Below are positions 59,800-64,000 of a stretch of 64,000 bases of DNA, piece after piece; position 1 is the first letter of the stretch; each line of letters opens with the position of its first letter. The stretch comes from Chryseobacterium sp. 52 (lineage in GTDB: Bacteria; Bacteroidota; Bacteroidia; Flavobacteriales; Weeksellaceae). The stretch spans positions 4,444,001 to 4,508,000 of the forward strand of contig NZ_PEEX01000001.1 in assembly GCF_002754245.1 (NCBI RefSeq), in the 5' to 3' direction. The notes under the pieces are model-generated. The model saw only the letters and a list, made by a program, of their open reading frames with translations, searched no databases and was not told the origin of the DNA. The translations under genes were made by a program, and so were the position numbers.

Positions 59800-61063
59800 T
59801 TTTTGATAAATTGTTGGTAAAATATAAAAATACTAAACTTGATAAAACTGAAACAATCATATAAAAAGTTAGTGATAGTAAGTAATCATTTTTTAAATAA
59901 TAGCCCAGGAATATGGATATAAATATTAAAATTGCATTAGCCATTTGAAGCCTCATTAATATTTTTTGTTTTTCAAAAATGTAAAACAAGGTATTTAATG
60001 GCGCTGAAATAAATTCAAAAAATAATGCCACAGACAGTATTCTTGCCATATATCCTGCTACTTCCCATTTTGCACCAAATATAATTGAAAATAATTTAGG
60101 AGAAACAGCGAAAATAATTAAATATATAGGAAAAGACATTAATAACAATTTCTTAAAAGTAGAATTATAAAGTTTTTCACAATTTCCCTGATTTCTTATT
60201 TCATCTATAGCATCATTTCTAAATACATTGCCTACAGAAGAGGTTATTACAATATTTGGAAGCCGTATCATTCTATTGGCCATTGAAAAAAATCCTACAA
60301 TTGTAGTATTATATAAAGCTGAAAATAAAATTGGTATAAATTGCTGGCACGCTGTAAGAGAAAGGTCAGATAATATCATGTATCTGGGAAATGAACTGTA
60401 TTCTTTTCCCACCTCTAAAATTCCTTTGTTTGAATCTGCTAGCTCATCAAGCAGCTTTTTATCTGTTAAAAGCAGAAATGTACTTGAAATTATAATCCCA
60501 AGAATAAGGGAAAGTATTAATCCATTTTCAAATTTCAAAACTCCAAAAAGCATACTAAAAATACTTGTACCAATTACTTGAAATGCATTGGCAATAGTAA
60601 TTCTTTTATATCTTTTGTCTCGTTGGTTCCAATATCCCAATGCAGAATAGAGGGCCCCAAAGAAAATATATACTGGAGCAAGATAAACCTGGTTATTTGT
60701 GAGAAAACCGGTCTTATCTTGTATATGAATAATATCTTTTAATAAAAAAATCAATATAAGATATAGAACAGAAACACAGGCCCCAATATAAATAATAAGC
60801 TTAAAAATTTTTGCAGCTTTTCTATTATCATCAGGAAGACCTAAAGCTAGTTCATACCGTCCCGTAGACAGTACAGCAAAAAAAACAGCAAAACTGCTGA
60901 AAACAGACAGAAGACCAAAAGCCTCTACAGAATAGAGCCGTGTAAGAAACGGAGATGTAGCAATTACAATTAATTGGCTAATAATAGTACCACTAGATAA
61001 AATAGCAACATTCCGTAAAAACGGGTTAGATTTTATATTGTTAAAAATGCTTTTAATACTCAA
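59780..61063 (-). CDS. Wzx-like oligosaccharide flippase
   Basis: The 427-residue protein has about 12-14 membrane helices and starts MSIKSIFNNIKSNPFLRNVAILSSGTIISQLIVIATSPFLTRLYSVEAFG, the standard opening of MOP-superfamily exporters (SxxxxQxxxxxxxPxLTRLYxxxxFG). It flips undecaprenyl-linked repeat units to the periplasm. The only reasonable start is a TTG codon (61061-61063), because no ATG occurs in the N-terminal region. It begins two bases after the LpxD-like gene and overlaps the polymerase gene by 20 bases. Confidence 0.9.
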   Translation of the reverse strand: MSIKSIFNNIKSNPFLRNVAILSSGTIISQLIVIATSPFLTRLYSVEAFGLLSVFSSFAVFFAVLSTGRYELALGLPDDNRKAAKIFKLIIYIGACVSVLYLILIFLLKDIIHIQDKTGFLTNNQVYLAPVYIFFGALYSALGYWNQRDKRYKRITIANAFQVIGTSIFSMLFGVLKFENGLILSLILGIIISSTFLLLTDKKLLDELADSNKGILEVGKEYSSFPRYMILSDLSLTACQQFIPILFSALYNTTIVGFFSMANRMIRLPNIVITSSVGNVFRNDAIDEIRNQGNCEKLYNSTFKKLLLMSFPIYLIIFAVSPKLFSIIFGAKWEVAGYMARILSVALFFEFISAPLNTLFYIFEKQKILMRLQMANAILIFISIFLGYYLKNDYLLSLTFYMIVSVLSSLVFLYFTNNLSKNEGRKI

Positions 61064-61065
61064 AA

Positions 61066-61995
61066 CTATTTAAATAATTTTTCATTCATAATCCTTTTCT
61101 TAGCTAAAGCCTGGGAAATTTCTTCTGCCGGACTTCCTATAACGGTCTGCCCATCTTCCACATTTTTCACCACTACAGCAGACAGTCCAATAGTAACATC
61201 GTTTCCTATTTTTTTCTGATTAAGGATAGATGATGAAGGTGCTACCCACGTATTTTCGCCAATCTCTACACTTCCGGCTACCATAGCATTAGCAATAATA
61301 AGACTGTTTTTACCTATTTTTACTCCATGAGCAATATGTACAAGGTTGTCTACCTTTACATTATCCATAAGAATAGTGCTCCCCAATACAGCCCTGTCAA
61401 TACATGTATTATTTCCGATCTCTACATGATTTCCTATAACCACATTTCCTATATGAGGAATAAAAACATATTCACCTGTTTCATCTTTTTCATATCCGAA
61501 ACCAACACCCCCAATAGTATTGTTTGCTCCGATAATAACATGCTCTCCTACGATGGTCTCGCTTTTAAGAGTTGTATGATGATCAATCACCGTATGATCT
61601 CCAATAACACAGTTATCTTCTATAACGACATATTCGCCGATATAAATATTCTGTCCTATTTTAACATGATCTCCAATGATTGCTGTTTTTGCGATACCTG
61701 TCTTTTTTGCAGGCATAAAAAACTCAGTTAATGCTTTCTGAAAAGCCAATCTTGGATTCTCAAATAAGAGATAAGTGCAGCCTTCACTGATATATTCTTC
61801 AGGAAACTCACCACATAAAATAATACCTTTAGAAATATTTTTAAGTCTGTCACTAAACTTAGGAGATACCCACATCAGCACATCGTCTCTTTGGTTATCT
61901 GCATCCAGTTGAATAGCATTGATAATATTCTTATCTGTATTTCCTATTACTTGTACAGGATTAAGTTTTTCAATTATTTCTGTAAGTATTGCCAT
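61066..61995 (-). CDS. LpxD-like acyltransferase within the glycan operon, third copy
   Basis: The 309-residue protein has the LpxD N-terminal domain pattern ([25 protein letters not shown] is characteristic) and a hexapeptide beta-helix (about 105-280) with [22 protein letters not shown] carrying the conserved histidine and [15 protein letters not shown]. It resembles UDP-3-O-acylglucosamine N-acyltransferase, but lies between a deacetylase gene and wzx in the glycan operon, not with lipid A genes. It may acylate a sugar amine freed by the PIG-L deacetylase. No ACP or acyl-CoA preference can be read. Confidence 0.82.
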   Translation of the reverse strand: MAILTEIIEKLNPVQVIGNTDKNIINAIQLDADNQRDDVLMWVSPKFSDRLKNISKGIILCGEFPEEYISEGCTYLLFENPRLAFQKALTEFFMPAKKTGIAKTAIIGDHVKIGQNIYIGEYVVIEDNCVIGDHTVIDHHTTLKSETIVGEHVIIGANNTIGGVGFGYEKDETGEYVFIPHIGNVVIGNHVEIGNNTCIDRAVLGSTILMDNVKVDNLVHIAHGVKIGKNSLIIANAMVAGSVEIGENTWVAPSSSILNQKKIGNDVTIGLSAVVVKNVEDGQTVIGSPAEEISQALAKKRIMNEKLFK

Positions 61996-62001
61996 AGTTT
62001 A

Positions 62002-62637
62002 TTATTTTATTGAAAGTCTTACCACTTCAAAGGTCTCAGCGTATTTTACTCCAAACTGTACCCCTCTGGCTACCGCTAAAGACCTGATAAAATCAGCACT
62101 TAAGTAATCTCTGAATCCTTGAGATTTGTATTCCTTCAAAGCGTCTATTTTTTTATTAATATGCTTTTCTTCTAACGAGATATAACTCTGCGTATTGAAT
62201 GAAAGATTATTCCAGATCAGCTCATAGCTGAAAATAGATTTAGTTTTAAATGCTCTGATCCCTTCATTGGCAATTGTAGAATGATCCTGGTGAATGTCAT
62301 TAATACTTGGCAACAATACAAGGTCAATATCCTGATGTACTCTCTTAAACTTAATCAGTTCTTCTAATATTTCCTGTCTTGCGTAGTTAAGCTTTCTTAC
62401 CTGATAGTTAAAAATGATGACATTCTCATCCTTTACACCCAATACTTTGGTTGCAGCCCTAACTTCAGTTTTCAGGATATCCTTTGGAAAACCTTCCGGT
62501 ACAGACTCTTCAGCTGTAGAAAAAGCCATATAATAGACGTCAGCTCCGTCTTCAATTAATTTGGAAATAAATCCTCCAGCTCCCAGTTCACCGTCATCAG
62601 TATGCGGCGCTAAAACTAAAACTTTTTTAAAGCTCAT
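62002..62637 (-). CDS. PIG-L/LmbE-family deacetylase
   Basis: The 211-residue enzyme has the metal-binding motif APHTDDGELGAGGFI at residues about 10-24 (His and two Asp) and DIHQDHSTIANEG near residue 118, the two signatures of zinc-dependent PIG-L N-deacetylases. It would remove an acetyl group from an N-acetylated sugar intermediate. It overlaps the upstream oxidoreductase gene by 11 bases and is followed by an LpxD-like acyltransferase, suggesting acyl exchange on an aminosugar. Confidence 0.9.
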   Translation of the reverse strand: MSFKKVLVLAPHTDDGELGAGGFISKLIEDGADVYYMAFSTAEESVPEGFPKDILKTEVRAATKVLGVKDENVIIFNYQVRKLNYARQEILEELIKFKRVHQDIDLVLLPSINDIHQDHSTIANEGIRAFKTKSIFSYELIWNNLSFNTQSYISLEEKHINKKIDALKEYKSQGFRDYLSADFIRSLAVARGVQFGVKYAETFEVVRLSIK

Positions 62638-63658
62638 AATTACCGTTTTTTTTCAGTGCATAAATTCTTTCAATAATATCCACCACTTTCAGACCTTCAA
62701 GGGCATTGGTCGTAATCGTATTTCTTCCTTTCAGTACATCTACAACATTTTCGATGATGTAATGGTGGTTGGCTGCAGATCCTTTGTAGGCACCGTAGTC
62801 GTTTCCTGGATTAGTAGGAGCCAATACAGGCATCTCGTAATCTTTAACGTTACATACTTCTACTTTATCCATATACTGTCCTCCGATTTTCACGGCACCG
62901 TTTTCAGCAATGATTGTCATAGAACTTTCAAGATTCTGATTCCATACTGAAGTTGAATAATTCAGTGATCCCATTCCACCGTTGACAAAGTCAAAGCTGA
63001 TGAAACCTGAATCTTCAAAATCTGTAAGATCTTTATGATTGAAATCTGCAAATTTTGCCTGGATATTCGTAATATCTCCAAAAAGCCAGTACATAATATC
63101 GATAAAATGCGAGAACTGAGTAAATAGTGTTCCACCGTCCAGATCTTTCTTTCCATGCCATGATTCAGGCTTGTAATATCTGTCATCACGGTTCCAGTAG
63201 CAGTTCAGCTGCACCATAAATATTTTTCCAAGTTTTCCGCTTTCTACGATGTCCTTGATCCAAGCCGAAGGCGGTGAATAACGGTTCTGCATTACGGCAA
63301 ATACCTGTTTATGCTTATGGAGTGCCTGAAAAATAAGTTGTTCCGCATCCTGCTTATTAAGAGTCATCGGTTTTTCTACCACTACATGTTTTCCGGCAGC
63401 GACTACCTGGTGAGCCTGCTCAAAGTGGAATCCATTGGGAGAAGCAATATTGATGATATCGGCTTCAATACCCGAATTAAGAAATGCATCAAGTGATGCA
63501 AAAAAAGGAACGTCATAGGTTTCTATTCCCAGTGCAGATTTATCTTTTACATCAATAAGAGCGACCAGTTCACATTCCGGATTTCTTGAAATCATCTCGG
63601 CATGTCTTTTTCCGATATGCCCGCAGCCTACTACTGCAAATTTTATTTTTTCAGACAT
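62627..63658 (-). CDS. wbpB: Gfo/Idh/MocA oxidoreductase (WbpB/WlbA-like)
   Basis: The 343-residue protein has the NAD Rossmann motif VVGCGHIGKRHAEMI, the family EKPMTLNKQDAEQLI motif with the catalytic Lys region, and LDGGTLFTQFSHFIDIMYWLFGD. It most resembles UDP-GlcNAc-uronate 3-dehydrogenases (WbpB, WlbA), which oxidise C3 before transamination to a 3-amino sugar. A WbpD-type acetyltransferase gene precedes it, which fits the pathway to UDP-2,3-diacetamido uronic acid. WbpA and WbpE are not in view and may lie beyond the right edge. Confidence 0.85.
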   Translation of the reverse strand: MSEKIKFAVVGCGHIGKRHAEMISRNPECELVALIDVKDKSALGIETYDVPFFASLDAFLNSGIEADIINIASPNGFHFEQAHQVVAAGKHVVVEKPMTLNKQDAEQLIFQALHKHKQVFAVMQNRYSPPSAWIKDIVESGKLGKIFMVQLNCYWNRDDRYYKPESWHGKKDLDGGTLFTQFSHFIDIMYWLFGDITNIQAKFADFNHKDLTDFEDSGFISFDFVNGGMGSLNYSTSVWNQNLESSMTIIAENGAVKIGGQYMDKVEVCNVKDYEMPVLAPTNPGNDYGAYKGSAANHHYIIENVVDVLKGRNTITTNALEGLKVVDIIERIYALKKNGNYEL

Positions 63659-63668
63659 CTGTATTTTT

Positions 63669-64000
63669 TTAAATTTTCGAAACTTTATTATTTTCTAATC
63701 TGTATTGTTCTCCACTTTCTTCACATACTGCAAAACCTTCCCCGTCAAAATTAAGACGTTGTCCGAATTCGCTCATCCATCCCATATGTCTTGCAGGATT
63801 TCCTACAACTAAAGCATAATCCGGAACTTCTTTCGTTACCACAGCTCCTGCACCAATGAATGCATACTGGCCAATATTGTGTCCACAAACAATCGTAGCA
63901 TTGGCTCCTATAGAGGCTCCTTTTCCTACGTGAGTTTTGAGATATTCATTTTTTCTGTTGACGGCGCTCCTTGGATTGATCACATTGGTGAAAACCATTG
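63669..64000 (-). CDS. wbpD: WbpD-like hexapeptide acetyltransferase, 5' end outside window
   Basis: The visible 110 residues cover the C-terminal part of a hexapeptide-repeat acetyltransferase. Visible motifs are [67 protein letters not shown], typical of WbpD/WlbB enzymes that acetylate the 3-amino group of UDP-GlcNAc3NA. The reading frame is open through the edge, and the ATG at 63998 is an internal methionine: the family usually has ...IGPNVxFTN before this point. The C-terminal stretch [13 protein letters not shown] is also family-like. It lies 10 bases upstream of wbpB. Confidence 0.85.
   Translation of the reverse strand, partial: MVFTNVINPRSAVNRKNEYLKTHVGKGASIGANATIVCGHNIGQYAFIGAGAVVTKEVPDYALVVGNPARHMGWMSEFGQRLNFDGEGFAVCEESGEQYRLENNKVSKI

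Noticed and set aside
1..64000. CRISPR arrays, tRNA or rRNA genes, integrases, transposases and phage genes
   Set aside because: Both strands were scanned by eye; no direct-repeat spacer array, cloverleaf-type GGTTCGAATCC segments or recognisable recombinase was seen.

Overview
The window looks like chromosomal DNA of a flavobacterium of the Chryseobacterium type (Bacteroidota, Weeksellaceae). The support is low-GC sequence, many promoters with the Bacteroidota -7 box TAnnTTTG, a fused LpxC/FabZ gene, a PorX regulator, a type IX secretion (T9SS) sorting domain, a GLPGLI-family protein and RlpA. I see no rRNA, tRNA, CRISPR array, IS element or prophage. The species assignment is an inference from gene content.

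Region 1 (1-14.7 kb) is mostly housekeeping: a truncated hypothetical gene, an AraC/Ogt DNA-repair fusion, agmatinase and arginine decarboxylase (speB, speA) around a HAD phosphatase, a cluster of cobalamin adenosyltransferase, thiamine pyrophosphokinase and a lipoprotein phosphatase, a DinB protein with a convergent WYL regulator, an MsbA-type ABC exporter, an NO-detoxification operon (hmp-nsrR) with a clear palindromic operator, and lptB with an unusual C-terminal extension. Intergenic spaces hold several small interspersed repeats.

Region 2 (14.9-18.1 kb) is an accessory islet of small or poorly known genes: a TM2 protein, a 242-residue orphan with weak gasdermin-like features, two cysteine-rich peptides with double-glycine leaders, a small exported protein and a GLPGLI protein. 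Region 3 (18.1-39 kb) is core again: hemB, a T9SS protein that is almost only a sorting domain, an ABC exporter pair, a sucD/efp/lpx block (lpxD, lpxC-fabZ, lpxA and an extra lpxD-like gene), an HD hydrolase, an S41 peptidase, porX, xthA, rlpA, two related secreted proteins and rimO.

Region 4 (39.1 kb to the end) is one tightly packed minus-strand polysaccharide operon of at least 26 genes that enters from beyond the right edge and stops at a strong terminator just before rimO. It encodes the CapE/CapF/CapG route to UDP-N-acetyl-L-fucosamine and parts of a Wbp-type route to a 2,3-diamino uronic acid (WbpB, WbpD), with a WbpG/HisH/HisF trio for an acetamidino group. It also has an AsnB-type amidotransferase, a flippase (Wzx), two Wzy-like polymerases, two initiating sugar transferases, three glycosyltransferases, a FemAB-like/PLP/GNAT cassette, a third LpxD-like acyltransferase and a lipoprotein with hyaluronidase (GH56)-like motifs. 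Together these would make and export a heavily N-modified surface glycan (capsule or O-antigen).

The least explained items are the GG-leader peptides, the possible gasdermin-like protein, the LptB tail and the GH56-like lipoprotein inside the glycan operon.
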